Shown in pieces: positions 43,667 through 53,266 of a stretch of DNA of 53,401 bases. Every line of letters starts with the position of its first letter. Positions within the stretch are counted from its first letter, which is position 1. A model generated the notes under the pieces. That model had not been told where the DNA came from, did no database searches, and saw nothing but the letters and a program-made list of their open reading frames with translations. The DNA comes from JANNRR01 sp031401675. Lineage in GTDB: Bacteria > Pseudomonadota > Alphaproteobacteria > Rhodobacterales > Rhodobacteraceae. The translations under genes and the position numbers were made by a program. The DNA is taken from NCBI GenBank assembly GCA_031401675.1, contig JANNRR010000037.1:1-53401 (forward strand), read 5' to 3'.

Positions 43667-44178
43667 TCAGGACAGCGGACAATCCGTCAGGACAAGGTCA
43701 ACCGCAAACCGGCTGTCACGGGTGTAACGCAATCCCGAAACGTTGATGTAAAGCGTACCCCGGTCAAAGCTGACCGCATCAACGGCCAGCGGCATGTTGG
43801 TGTCGTCCCGGTCGATTCTGGCCTGTTGAAACAGGACACAGTCGGTTTCGAACCGCAGAATGTAGCCGTTGAACTTTGCCTCCAGCAGGATGCCGGGGTC
43901 CGAGACAGAATAGTCTACCTCTACCCGGGTCGGTCCGATATTGACCCGGACGGGTACCACGTCGATGCCATTCTGTGGCCCTTCGGGTTCCAGCCCGAAT
44001 TCGACGCCACCGGATACTTTCACCGTCCGCCCGCGCCCGACAAAGTAGGGATGCGCCGGATCATCGTAGGATTGCACGCTGAATGTCACGGTCCGGTCGA
44101 GCAGTCTGGACTGTCCCGATGCCGGGCCGCAAATGGCGGCAACCGCCAGGGCAGCGGCCAGAACCGTCCGGGGGCTGA

Positions 44179-44182
<4 letters not shown>
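43667..44182 (-). CDS. Hypothetical secreted protein downstream of accA
   Basis: A 171-residue protein, not recognised. A signal peptide (VLAAALAVAAICGPASG) is followed by a beta-rich domain with VTFSVQSYDDPAHPYFVG and VRVNIGPTRVEVDYS. A TTG start at 44182 overlaps the accA stop by four bases (TTGA); no ATG lies before the signal sequence, so TTG is the best choice. Coupling with accA suggests co-expression without showing function. Confidence 0.7.
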
Positions 44183-45138
<956 letters not shown>

Positions 45139-45381
45139 CGCGGGTGCTCCGGGGGTGGCTGCCGTGACCGCTGTATGACTGCCGGAGCGCTGATTTGCAA
45201 CTCGCCAGGATCGGTGAAGCCGCGCTAAGATGGACAGCGGTGGCGGAGTCGGGAAAGGGCCACGACCGCCGCTTGCCGGAACTGCATCCGCCGCGTTCGC
45301 CACGGCCAGACCCCGGCCCGGGTCCGCCGGACCGACATCCTGACCATACCACAGCACCCCAGACATCAGGGAGATAGCATC

Positions 45382-45846
45382 ATGTACGACGTTTCGATTG
45401 CCAAGGGCCCGGCCCGCCGGCTGTTCGCCGTGCCCCACAAGGGCCCCTACACGGACATCAGCCGGGCCTTCGAAAAGCTTGGCACCATCGCCGCCGCCCG
45501 CAATCTCTGGCCGCAGGCACGCGGCATGGTCGGGGTCTATCATGACGATCCGTCGGCCACGCCCGCTGACGATCTGAGAAGCCACGCCGGGCTGCTCGTC
45601 GACGATACCGTACCGCTGCCCGACGGGCTGGAAGAGGTGCGCCTGGCCGGTGGCAAAATGGCGGTGCTGCGGCTCAAAGGGCCCTATTCCGGCCTGAAAG
45701 CCGCCTATGACCATCTGTACGGCGTTTGGTTGCCGGCCTCGGGCGCACACACCGCAAACAGCCCGTCGTTCGAGGTCTACGTCAACAGCCCGATGGACAC
45801 GGCACCCGGGGACCTTTTGACCGATATCTGCGTGCCGCTGCAGTGA
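45382..45846 (+). CDS. GyrI-like small-molecule-binding protein
   Basis: A 154-residue protein of the GyrI-like/AraC effector-binding fold: ARRLFAVPHKGPYTDISRAFEKL, ARGMVGVYHDDPSATP and FEVYVNSPMDTAPGDLLTDICVPL are typical. E. coli relatives inhibit DNA gyrase or bind drugs; here the ligand is unknown. Its stop overlaps the DUF1801 gene by four bases. AGGGAGA precedes the start. Confidence 0.87.
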   Translation: MYDVSIAKGPARRLFAVPHKGPYTDISRAFEKLGTIAAARNLWPQARGMVGVYHDDPSATPADDLRSHAGLLVDDTVPLPDGLEEVRLAGGKMAVLRLKGPYSGLKAAYDHLYGVWLPASGAHTANSPSFEVYVNSPMDTAPGDLLTDICVPLQ

Positions 45847-46241
45847 CCGGTCTCATGCCCGCCGATGTGCAGGCCGCCTTTGCCGCGGCCCCGCCCTCGG
45901 CACGGCAGGGGCTTTTGACCCTGCGCCGGCTGATCCTGGCCGAGGCCGCCGGCCTGCCCGAAATCGGCCCCCTGACCGAGGCCCTGCGCTGGGGGCAGCC
46001 CGCCTATCTGACGCTTGCCAGCCGGTCCGGCTCGACCCTGCGCCTTGGTGTGCCGAAATCGGGCGGCTTTGCCATCTATGCCAATTGCCGGACCAGCCTG
46101 ATCGCCGATCTGCGCGACCTTGCCGGCGCGGCCCTGCGCTATGAGGGCAACCGGGCCGTGCTGTTCGCCAGTCCCGCCGATATCAGACCGGACCTTGTGC
46201 GCAGCCTGATCCGCCGCGCCCTGACCTGGCATCGGCGCTGA
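45843..46241 (+). CDS. DUF1801 protein
   Basis: A 132-residue protein of the DUF1801 group: ARQGLLTLRRLILAEAAGLP, LRWGQPAYLT and GFAIYANCRTSLIADLRDL fit the family, which has an iron-chaperone-like fold and unknown function. A GTG start in a GTGA overlap is preferred; ATG at 45855 is the alternative. It forms a pair with the GyrI-like gene. Confidence 0.8.
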   Translation: MTGLMPADVQAAFAAAPPSARQGLLTLRRLILAEAAGLPEIGPLTEALRWGQPAYLTLASRSGSTLRLGVPKSGGFAIYANCRTSLIADLRDLAGAALRYEGNRAVLFASPADIRPDLVRSLIRRALTWHRR

Positions 46242-46313
46242 TCAGAGCCGCGGTGCGGTTGCCTGACCCGGACAAGGAGGCACCGGCAAAGACCCCGGTC
46301 ACATGATCCGCAG

Positions 46314-47102
46314 TCATGACCCCCCGTCACCCCGGCGAAACCGCGTGCCCGGATGCAGGAAAAGGTAGTAGATCGCCAGCAACCCGCTGACCACCAGAAC
46401 CGTCATGTAGATGATCAGGCTGAGCAGCATCTCGGGCTTGACCACGGCGAAATGCCCCAGGAACGGCGGGATCAGCACCAGATCATAGGTCAGAAAGGCC
46501 AGCAACTGGCCGCAGGCGTTGTGCCAGACCGGATAGACCAGACCGTACAGGAAGTAGGTCATCGAACCGCCAAGGATGATCCCTGACAGAACCGAATTTT
46601 CCGGGCTGAGCGGCCAGGGAAAGGTATTGGGCCGCTGCAGGATCAGAGCGGAGGCGGCCAGGGACAGGATGGCCGCAAACAGCCCGAAGGCGATGCGCAC
46701 CGGCACCGGCGTCGGGCGCAGATCGCGAAAGGGCACTGCCTGACCGCGCTGATAGACAAAGACGAACAGCACAAGGAACGCGGTTGCCGCCAGCCCGAAC
46801 AGCAACATGCCCCGGCTGCCGGTCGCCACGAAATACCAGGCTCCGGCTGTCATGAACCCGCCGCTCATCACCGCCAGATCCAGCGCGCCACCCGCCAGCG
46901 CCCGGCGTTCCTGCACCAGCGCGATCCAGATGGCCGGCGTACCCATTGCCGCAATGATCGCCGCAACGAAAATGTACGACATCCGCCCGGCGGGTACCGG
47001 CCAAAACGCGGTCAGGGCACCGATCTGCAGAAACAATCCTGCCGCCAGCAGCAACCCGGCAAGGCCGCTCAGCAGCAGGGCGATCCTGATCCTTGCATCC
47101 AT
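46314..47102 (-). CDS. Hypothetical eight-TM membrane protein
   Basis: A 262-residue protein with about eight TM helices (for example IRIALLLSGLAGLLLAAGLF, SYIFVAAIIAAMGTPAIWIA and LLSLIIYMTVLVVSGLLAIY). No named family recognised and no catalytic motif is evident. The start at 47102 (MDARIRIALLL) follows AAGGGGAGAG; the longer open frame upstream is not supported. Confidence 0.75.
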   Translation of the reverse strand: MDARIRIALLLSGLAGLLLAAGLFLQIGALTAFWPVPAGRMSYIFVAAIIAAMGTPAIWIALVQERRALAGGALDLAVMSGGFMTAGAWYFVATGSRGMLLFGLAATAFLVLFVFVYQRGQAVPFRDLRPTPVPVRIAFGLFAAILSLAASALILQRPNTFPWPLSPENSVLSGIILGGSMTYFLYGLVYPVWHNACGQLLAFLTYDLVLIPPFLGHFAVVKPEMLLSLIIYMTVLVVSGLLAIYYLFLHPGTRFRRGDGGS

Positions 47103-47233
47103 CCAGGCTCTCTCCCCTTGCGATGAGTGCAGCAAGGTTATCAAAGACCGGGGGTCCGACCTACCGGAATCTGCCGGGGCTCGTCCCGGCGCTCGCCTGG
47201 GCAGCACGCGCGACCCGACCCTGCCGGATCGCC

Positions 47234-47680
47234 TTACCAGCGTTGCAGCGCCGCCTCGTCCGCCGCCAATGCCGCGACCCAACCCGACCCGTCCGCCGCG
47301 ATTTCCTTTTTCCAGAACGGCGCGCGGCTTTTCAGATAGTCCATCAGGAACTCCGCCGCCGCGAACGCCGCCCCCCGGTGCGGTGCGGCGGTTGCCACCA
47401 TCATGATCGCCTCGCCCGGCAACAACCGCCCATGGCGGTGAATGATCAGCGCATCGATCAGCTGCCAGCGCGCCACCGCCTCGGCCTCGATCCTGTGCAG
47501 CGCCGCCTCGGTCATGCCGGGGTAATGCTCGATCTCCATCGCCTGCAGCGGGCCGCGAACCACACCGGTAAAGGTGACGATGGCCCCGACTCCAGCCTTC
47601 TCGCCGCCGGCCTTCCCGACGGCAAAGGCACCGGCTTCGGCCCCCAGATCGAACGCGGCGGACTGTACGCGCACCGCCAT
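47234..47680 (-). CDS. moaE: Molybdopterin synthase catalytic subunit
   Basis: MoaE converts precursor Z (cPMP) to molybdopterin with sulfur from MoaD. The 148-residue protein has IVTFTGVVRG, IEHYPGMTEAAL, IIHRHGRLLPGEAIMMVATA and the conserved Lys segment MDYLKSRAPFWKKE. It begins one base after the moaD stop. Confidence 0.95.
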   Translation of the reverse strand: MAVRVQSAAFDLGAEAGAFAVGKAGGEKAGVGAIVTFTGVVRGPLQAMEIEHYPGMTEAALHRIEAEAVARWQLIDALIIHRHGRLLPGEAIMMVATAAPHRGAAFAAAEFLMDYLKSRAPFWKKEIAADGSGWVAALAADEAALQRW

Positions 47681-47681
47681 G

Positions 47682-47930
47682 TCAGCCGCCGGTCATCGGC
47701 GGAAAGAACGCCACTTCGCGCACCCCGTGCAACGGCGCATCGAACCCGGTCAGTTCCTGATCGACCGCCACCCGCAGCGCCGCCAGATCGGCAAACGCCG
47801 CCGCATAGCGCGGCTCGCGCAACCGCAGTTCCTCGACCAGGTCCATCACCGTCGCGGCCGCACTGTCCACCCGTTCGCGCGGCACCCCGATCCGTTCGCG
47901 GACCCAGGCGAAATACAGCACGTCCATCAC
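47682..47930 (-). CDS. moaD: Molybdopterin synthase sulfur-carrier subunit
   Basis: MoaD is the ubiquitin-like sulfur carrier of molybdopterin synthase. The 82-residue protein starts MMDVLYFAWVRERIGVPRE and ends in the required Gly-Gly (MTGG), which becomes the thiocarboxylate. The start overlaps the pgsA stop by four bases; moaE follows. Same locus order pgsA-moaD-moaE. Confidence 0.94.
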   Translation of the reverse strand: MMDVLYFAWVRERIGVPRERVDSAAATVMDLVEELRLREPRYAAAFADLAALRVAVDQELTGFDAPLHGVREVAFFPPMTGG

Positions 47931-48526
47931 TTTTCCTCGCGCAGATGCGGCAGCGCCTTGATGAAGTAATCCAGCCCGGTCACCAGCGTCAGAACCGCCG
48001 CGATCCAGATCAACCCGATGCCGACGGCGGTTGCCGCCGGGGCCGACCAGTGCGGCACTCGCCCGGTGGTATCAGTGACGTAGTCAAGACCGGTGCCCAG
48101 AAACAGCACCGCAATCGCCACCATCTGCGCCGTCGTCTTCCACTTGGCCAGCCCGGTCACCGCCAGCACGCCCGCCTTGGACCCCAGATATTCGCGCAGC
48201 CCCGACATAAAGACCTCGCGGAACAGTATCACCGTGGCCGGCAGGATCAGGCTTGGCCGCATCCCGGAATAGCCGGTGATCACCACGATGGCGATCAGCA
48301 CCATCGCCTTGTCGGCTATCGGGTCCAGCATGGTGCCGAACCGTGTCTGCTGCCCCCAGGCCCGCGCCAGATACCCGTCCAGGTAATCCGTCGCCGCCGC
48401 CCCGACGAACAGCGTCAGCGCCAGCCAGTCTGCCCAGGGCCGGTCGAAATACAGAAACATCACCGCGACGCCGGGGGCCGCCAGCAGACGCAGCGTTGTC
48501 AGAATGTTGGGGATCGTCCAGGTCAT
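47927..48526 (-). CDS. pgsA: CDP-diacylglycerol-glycerol-3-phosphate phosphatidyltransferase
   Basis: PgsA makes phosphatidylglycerol phosphate, the committed step to phosphatidylglycerol. The 199-residue membrane protein has the CDP-alcohol phosphotransferase motif D-x2-D-G-x2-A-R-x8-G-x3-D-x3-D as DYLDGYLARAWG...GTMLDPIADK. The start at 48526 (MTWTIPNILTTLRLL) matches the family. It leads moaD-moaE. Confidence 0.94.
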   Translation of the reverse strand: MTWTIPNILTTLRLLAAPGVAVMFLYFDRPWADWLALTLFVGAAATDYLDGYLARAWGQQTRFGTMLDPIADKAMVLIAIVVITGYSGMRPSLILPATVILFREVFMSGLREYLGSKAGVLAVTGLAKWKTTAQMVAIAVLFLGTGLDYVTDTTGRVPHWSAPAATAVGIGLIWIAAVLTLVTGLDYFIKALPHLREEK

Positions 48527-48638
48527 GCAGCGCTTGTAAAGCATCGCCCCGACAGGGGGAAGCCGGGTTCATGCCCGGCCAGGCGGCGCCCTTCGCCGGT
48601 CAGCCGGCCCGCAGCCGTCACCACCCAGTTGCCGCCGC

Positions 48639-50030
48639 TCAGTTGCCGCCGGACCAGCGGGCGAAATCGGCACGCTCCACATAGGCCGCGCCCTGGGTCT
48701 GCATCCGGGCCAGCACCGGCGTGTCCGCACTTTCGCTTTTCTGCTTCAGATAGGGCCCCAGATCAGAGATCGAGTCATACTGCCACAGCGTCTTGCCGGT
48801 CGCCATGTCCGCCTCGAACACCCGGCCACCCAGGGTTTCCGAAGCCAACACCCGGCTCCCGTCCGATGACAATTCGATCGCCCCCTGCGCCAGCGAATAG
48901 AAATCCGACCCCGGCCCTGCCGGATCGCGCGGAAAGGCGGTTTCCCCCTGCCGCGACGGCAGGCTGATCCGCAGAACGCGGCTGCCCGACAAAGGGCTCT
49001 GGTGACCCAGATTGTCGAAAACCACCAGATCGCCACCCGGCAGGACTTGCGGGCTGTGCTGGGCGACCATCGGGCCGATTATGACCTGCTTGATCGCGCC
49101 GTCATCCTGATCCATCACCACCAGCGACGACGACGACCGCAGTGACACCAGCAGATCGCCGGCCCGCGTCCCCGGCAGCGCCGCCGCCGCCGCCGCGTTC
49201 AACAGATCGATGCCGTTGACATGATAGGGATCGCAGTCGCTGCGCACCGCATAGGCCAGCCCCTGCAGGTCAGAGGCCTTGACTACATCCTCCAGCCAGA
49301 ATTCCCTCAGTACCTCGCCTTCGGGCGAAAGTATACGGATACCGTCCTGAAACACCGCACCGAACGGGCAATTCAGCGGCTCGCGCGTCGCCGCCACCGT
49401 CTTCTGATCGCGGGTGATCCGGGCCACCGGGCTGTAGATGCGATTGTCGGGGCCAACCTTCGGCCAATGATGGCTGTTGTCGATCCTGATCCAGATCAGC
49501 CTGCTGTCCCAACTGAACTTGGCGATCCCGACCTGATAGGGAAACACGTTCCGCCCCTGAAAGATCACGATCAGGTTGCCGTCCCTGTCGATATCCACTC
49601 CCTGCACATTCAGGTTCACGGGGTCGGGATAACCGGTAAAGCTCTTGAAATCCTCCCGCGTGAAAAGCGCCGCGGGATCGTACTCCCACCGGTGCAGCAC
49701 CGTGCCGGCCCGGTCCATCACAAACGCCATGCAGCCAAAGGCCGGGCACTGGTCCTGCCGATAGAAAAAGCCGCCGGTCATCAGGATCAGATCGTCGGGC
49801 ACCTGCGGCACAAAGGTCTGCACCGGATCGATGCCACCAGCCTCGGGCGCCAGACCGATGACATGCTGCGGCCGGCTGGCATCCTCCATCTTCTGCATCG
49901 CATCGAACCCGGCCCGCAGCCTGACGATGTAGTGGTGCGGAAAGATGTTCCATTGCGTGGCAATCACCCCCCAGACAAAGAACAGGAACGTCAGCGCCAG
50001 CACGAATACGATTCGGAACAAGTTCTGCAT
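48639..50030 (-). CDS. Arylsulfotransferase-like beta-propeller protein
   Basis: A 463-residue protein with an N-terminal anchor (IVFVLALTFLFFVWGVIAT) and then a beta-propeller-like domain resembling ASST: DPYHVNGIDLLNAAAAAALP, GDLLVSLRSSSSLVVMDQDD, QHSPQVLPGGDLVVFDNLG and GKTLWQYDS. True ASST moves sulfate between phenols; activity here is unproven and the protein may instead be a receptor-like propeller. It is divergent from the sulfotransferase-like gene across 188 bases in which I see nothing coding. Confidence 0.78.
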   Translation of the reverse strand: MQNLFRIVFVLALTFLFFVWGVIATQWNIFPHHYIVRLRAGFDAMQKMEDASRPQHVIGLAPEAGGIDPVQTFVPQVPDDLILMTGGFFYRQDQCPAFGCMAFVMDRAGTVLHRWEYDPAALFTREDFKSFTGYPDPVNLNVQGVDIDRDGNLIVIFQGRNVFPYQVGIAKFSWDSRLIWIRIDNSHHWPKVGPDNRIYSPVARITRDQKTVAATREPLNCPFGAVFQDGIRILSPEGEVLREFWLEDVVKASDLQGLAYAVRSDCDPYHVNGIDLLNAAAAAALPGTRAGDLLVSLRSSSSLVVMDQDDGAIKQVIIGPMVAQHSPQVLPGGDLVVFDNLGHQSPLSGSRVLRISLPSRQGETAFPRDPAGPGSDFYSLAQGAIELSSDGSRVLASETLGGRVFEADMATGKTLWQYDSISDLGPYLKQKSESADTPVLARMQTQGAAYVERADFARWSGGN

Positions 50031-50218
50031 GAATGCGATTCCCCGGTTCGTGGTTAATGCACGGATTTAGCACCGGAATCACCGCAGCCGCCAGCCAATT
50101 TTCAGGACCAGCCGGCTCCGCGGCCCGAATTCCGCCCGGATGCCCGCCCCCGCCCCGGCTTGCAGGGCGCAGCCGCCTTGGCTACAGTTCCGCCGTTGGC
50201 CCCAGCTTGGACCTGCCC

Positions 50219-50899
50219 ATGCCGAACCCGCCCAACCCTGCATCGCCGCCCGACGCCCGCACCTCGCTCGACCTCTTCGGCCCGTCTGCCGCAGCCCCGC
50301 TCCGCCGGACCTATGTCTGCTTCGGCACGCCCTACGGCGGCACCAGCATGGTGGCCGGCGCTTTGCGCGGCCTTGGCATCCCGATGGGGGACAACCTCGA
50401 TCTGAATGTCGAAGACCCGATGTTCAATTTCGACCACGCCAGGATGCCGATGCCCGACTTCATCGCCCGTGTCCGCACCGCGATCGCCCATCGCAATGAC
50501 CAGCATGCGGTCTGGGGCTGGAAATACCCGCGCGCCGCCCTGTATCTGGACCCGGTGCTGCCGCTTCTGATCAACCCGCGGTTCGTCGTGGTCTACCGCG
50601 ATCCGGTCGCCGGCTCGATGCGGGCCGCCAACCGTGCCGCCGGGACCGCCCGCACGCTCGCGATCAAGAAGGCCATGCTGATGCGGCTGCGCACCGGGCA
50701 GGCCAACCTCAGCCTGGCGCTGCACCACGACGTGCCGACCCTCCTGATCTCGCACCAAAAGGCGCTCGAACTGCCGCACGCGTTCCTCGACGAACTGGCG
50801 GCCTTCACCGGCCAGACGCTGCCCGCCGACCTGCGACCGCTCCTGGCGTTCATGGCCCCTGGATCGTACAAGAACCCAAGCATGGTCACCAACGGCTGA
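50219..50899 (+). CDS. Sulfotransferase-like protein
   Basis: A 226-residue protein with a P-loop-like phosphosulfate motif near the N-terminus (CFGTPYGGTSMVAGALRGL) and the 3'-phosphate motif FVVVYRDPVAGSMRAANRA, as in PAPS-dependent sulfotransferases. HAVWGWKYPRAALYL fits the lid and substrate region. The acceptor is unknown. The start at 50219 is chosen by homology; the frame stays open upstream. Neighbouring ASST-like gene suggests shared sulfation-related biology, which is an inference. Confidence 0.78.
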   Translation: MPNPPNPASPPDARTSLDLFGPSAAAPLRRTYVCFGTPYGGTSMVAGALRGLGIPMGDNLDLNVEDPMFNFDHARMPMPDFIARVRTAIAHRNDQHAVWGWKYPRAALYLDPVLPLLINPRFVVVYRDPVAGSMRAANRAAGTARTLAIKKAMLMRLRTGQANLSLALHHDVPTLLISHQKALELPHAFLDELAAFTGQTLPADLRPLLAFMAPGSYKNPSMVTNG

Positions 50900-51015
50900 G
50901 CGGCCAGCCGCCCGCCACCGCACAACACGCCGCCACCGCCGCCCTCAACCCGCGCCCCCCGGCAACCGATCCCTCTCGCCGATATCCCGGCATCGGCAGT
51001 ATCCTCATAGCTACG

Positions 51016-51044
51016 TTGACAAAACCGCCGCCCGAGTGCAGCAT
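51016..51044 (+). promoter_or_regulatory. Possible sigma-70-type promoter for the RTX gene
   Basis: TTGACA at 51016-51021, a 17-base spacer and CAGCAT at 51039-51044. The -35 is perfect; the -10 keeps the important second A and last T. Unproven. Confidence 0.3.
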
Positions 51045-51145
51045 CCGCGCACATGAGGCTCTTCCTTCGGTGGGGGACAAAACAGTTTTCAATCAGGACT
51101 GACGTTTTACAGTCCGTCCAGCCACGCCGAACCATCGAGCATCAG

Positions 51146-51161
51146 CCGGTCTGCAGACCGG
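51146..51161. promoter_or_regulatory. Perfect 16-base palindrome upstream of the RTX gene
   Basis: CCGGTCTGCAGACCGG is fully symmetric and lies 40 bases before the RTX start, downstream of the candidate promoter. It could be an operator or an mRNA leader hairpin. Confidence 0.45.
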
Positions 51162-51201
51162 TGATTTTCGGACTGAATTCTATTAACCAAGGAGCAAGGC
51201 G

Positions 51202-53166
51202 ATGCCTACGATTACGGACACCCTGGCGGGTGGGAACATCATAAACGGCAGCAATATCGACGACTCCATGACCGGCCTGGACGGGGCCGACACCCTCTAT
51301 GGCTTTGACGGCAACGATTATATGCACGGCGGCACCGGCGGCGGCGTGGTCGACAACAGCAACGACCGGATCTTTGGCGGTGACGGCAACGACAGCGTCT
51401 TTGGCGAGGCCGGAAACGATGCGCTTTACGGCGATGACGGCAACGACTACCTTTATGGCGGCGACGGCAATGACCGGGCCTATGGCGGTACCGGCACCGA
51501 CGTCTTCTACAGTGGCCTCGGGCTCGATACGCTCGACGGTGGCTTCGGTGATGATACCTTCTACGCGAACCTCGGCCGCAAGACCATCGACGGCGGCACC
51601 GGGTTCGATTCGCTGGAGGTTGACCGCAGCAGCACCTCGGCCAACTACACTTTCTTTCTGAACGGTGCCGCAGGCAGCGACGGCACCATCACCACCAGCA
51701 TCGAGTTCCTGCGGTACTACGCAGGTGGCGGCAATGACCGGGTGGTTGGCGATCTCGGCAATGATCAGCTGTACGGCGGCGCCGGCTTCGATACGCTCAG
51801 CGGCGGCGGCGGCAATGACAACATGTCCGGCGGCGACGACCGCGATACGCTTTATGGCGGCGACGGTGCCGACTATGTCCTTGGCGGCAATTCCGCCGAC
51901 GTGCTCGACGGCGGCGACGGCAATGACGTGATCGCGGGCGGCACCGGCGGTGGCGTCGCCGATCTCAGCAACGATACCCTGATCGGCGGCGACGGCGATG
52001 ATCAGCTGAACGGCGAGCAAGGCAACGATTCCATCAGCGGCGATACCGGGAACGACTACCTTTACGGCGGTGATGGCAGGGATACGCTGTTCGGCGGCTC
52101 CGGCAATGACAATATCTACTCCGGTATCGGCGTGGATTCGATTGATGGTGGTTCGGGCGATGACGTCATCTATGCCGGTGCCGGGCAGAAACTGATCGAT
52201 GGCGGTTCTGGTGTCGACCGGCTTGAACTGGACCGCTCGACGATCGCGACGGCGCTTACCCTGGTCCTGAACGGCGTCCCGGCCAGTGACGGCAGCACCA
52301 CGACCGGGATCGAGTCGCTGCGGTTCTATGGCGGTTCCGGCAATGACGTGATCACCTCCAGCGATGGCCTGGATTACCTGTATGGCGGCTCGGGACGCGA
52401 TAGCCTGACCGGCGGCGAAGGCGGCGACCAGCTTTACGGCGCAACCAGTGCCGATACGCTCGATGGCGGCGAAGGCGCCGACTACATGGTGGGTGGCGAC
52501 AGCATCGACATCCTTACGGGCGGCGACGGCAATGACAACATCTCGGGCGGCAACGCCGGTGGTGCGGTCGATACCAGCGCCGACCAGATCGATGGCGGCA
52601 ACGGCGATGACCAACTGTCGGGCGAGGCGGGCAATGACGTCATGCTCGGCGGTACCGGTGGCGACGGCATCTACGGCGGCGACGGCAACGACAGCATGGA
52701 TGGTGAGGGCGGGTCCGACTACATGACCGGCGGAACCGGCAACGACAACATGACCGGCCGTTCCGGCAACGACAATCTGAACGGAGACGGCGGCAACGAC
52801 ACGCTGAATGGCGGCAAGGGCAACGACGCCATGGCCGGTGGCACCGAGGATGACACCTTCGTCTTCAACACCGCCCTGAGCGCCGTCGACAATATCGACA
52901 CCATCAGCGACTTTGCCGTGATCGATGATGCGATCCAGCTTGAAAACCTGGTGTTCGTGGGCATCGGGGCCAACCTGACCACGCTGGTTGCGGCCCGGTT
53001 CACCATCGGACCATCGGCAGCCGATTCCACCGACCGGATCATCTACGATTCTGCCACGGGCCGGCTCTACTTCGATTCCGATGGCAATGGCGTCGACAGT
53101 CAGGTGCATTTCGCCACGCTCACGGCGGGGCTGGCGCTGACCGCTGCCAACTTCAACATCATCTGA
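51202..53166 (+). CDS. RTX calcium-binding secreted protein
   Basis: A 654-residue acidic protein made almost wholly of RTX nonapeptides (GGxGxDxLx, e.g. YGGDGNDYLYGGDGND), which fold as Ca-binding beta-rolls after type I secretion. There is no N-terminal signal; the last 100 residues (from DTFVFNTALSAVDNIDTISD to the LTAANFNII end) form the typical C-terminal domain and T1SS signal. It shows a long-range period of about 203 residues starting near 44, 247 and 449. No catalytic domain is visible. AAGGAG precedes the ATG. No T1SS genes are in the window. Confidence 0.92.
   Translation: MPTITDTLAGGNIINGSNIDDSMTGLDGADTLYGFDGNDYMHGGTGGGVVDNSNDRIFGGDGNDSVFGEAGNDALYGDDGNDYLYGGDGNDRAYGGTGTDVFYSGLGLDTLDGGFGDDTFYANLGRKTIDGGTGFDSLEVDRSSTSANYTFFLNGAAGSDGTITTSIEFLRYYAGGGNDRVVGDLGNDQLYGGAGFDTLSGGGGNDNMSGGDDRDTLYGGDGADYVLGGNSADVLDGGDGNDVIAGGTGGGVADLSNDTLIGGDGDDQLNGEQGNDSISGDTGNDYLYGGDGRDTLFGGSGNDNIYSGIGVDSIDGGSGDDVIYAGAGQKLIDGGSGVDRLELDRSTIATALTLVLNGVPASDGSTTTGIESLRFYGGSGNDVITSSDGLDYLYGGSGRDSLTGGEGGDQLYGATSADTLDGGEGADYMVGGDSIDILTGGDGNDNISGGNAGGAVDTSADQIDGGNGDDQLSGEAGNDVMLGGTGGDGIYGGDGNDSMDGEGGSDYMTGGTGNDNMTGRSGNDNLNGDGGNDTLNGGKGNDAMAGGTEDDTFVFNTALSAVDNIDTISDFAVIDDAIQLENLVFVGIGANLTTLVAARFTIGPSAADSTDRIIYDSATGRLYFDSDGNGVDSQVHFATLTAGLALTAANFNII
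51331..52650 (+). repeat. RTX super-repeat, about 609-base period
   Basis: Unit 1 begins at residue 44 (GGTGGGVVDNSND), unit 2 at 247 (GGTGGGVADLSND), unit 3 at 449 (GGNAGGAVDTSAD, partial). Each full unit contains nonapeptides, a non-RTX spacer (LEVDRSSTSANYTFFLNG or LELDRSTIATALTLVLNG) and more nonapeptides. The spacing is about 203 residues. Confidence 0.8.
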
Positions 53167-53177
53167 CCCATGGGCAG

Positions 53178-53202
53178 GAGCGCGGGCTCATCACCCGCGC
53201 TC
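53178..53202 (+). terminator. Hairpin after the RTX gene
   Basis: GAGCGCGGG (53178-53186), a 7-base loop and CCCGCGCTC (53194-53202) form a perfect 9-base-pair stem 12 bases after the stop. It lacks a strong T-run. Confidence 0.55.
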
Positions 53203-53266
53203 CGCCTGTCTGCAATTCAAACCCCGTACGGTGTGCCGTCAGGCGCACCGCTTTCCCGCCGCCCCT

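Larger units (their letters stand above)
50900..51201. other. Intergenic region upstream of the RTX gene
   Basis: About 300 bases without a gene. They hold a possible promoter (51016-51044), an inverted repeat GGACTG/CAGTCC (51096-51115) and a perfect 16-base palindrome (51146-51161), then an AAGGAG ribosome-binding site before the RTX start. Confidence 0.6.

Noticed and set aside
51331..52650. CRISPR array
   Set aside because: The repeats are in-frame, coding, degenerate and without unique spacers; they encode RTX nonapeptides.
51142..53109. 655-codon open frame opposite the RTX gene
   Set aside because: It is a mirror of the RTX repeats (Val/Ala/Ile repetitive), not a real protein.
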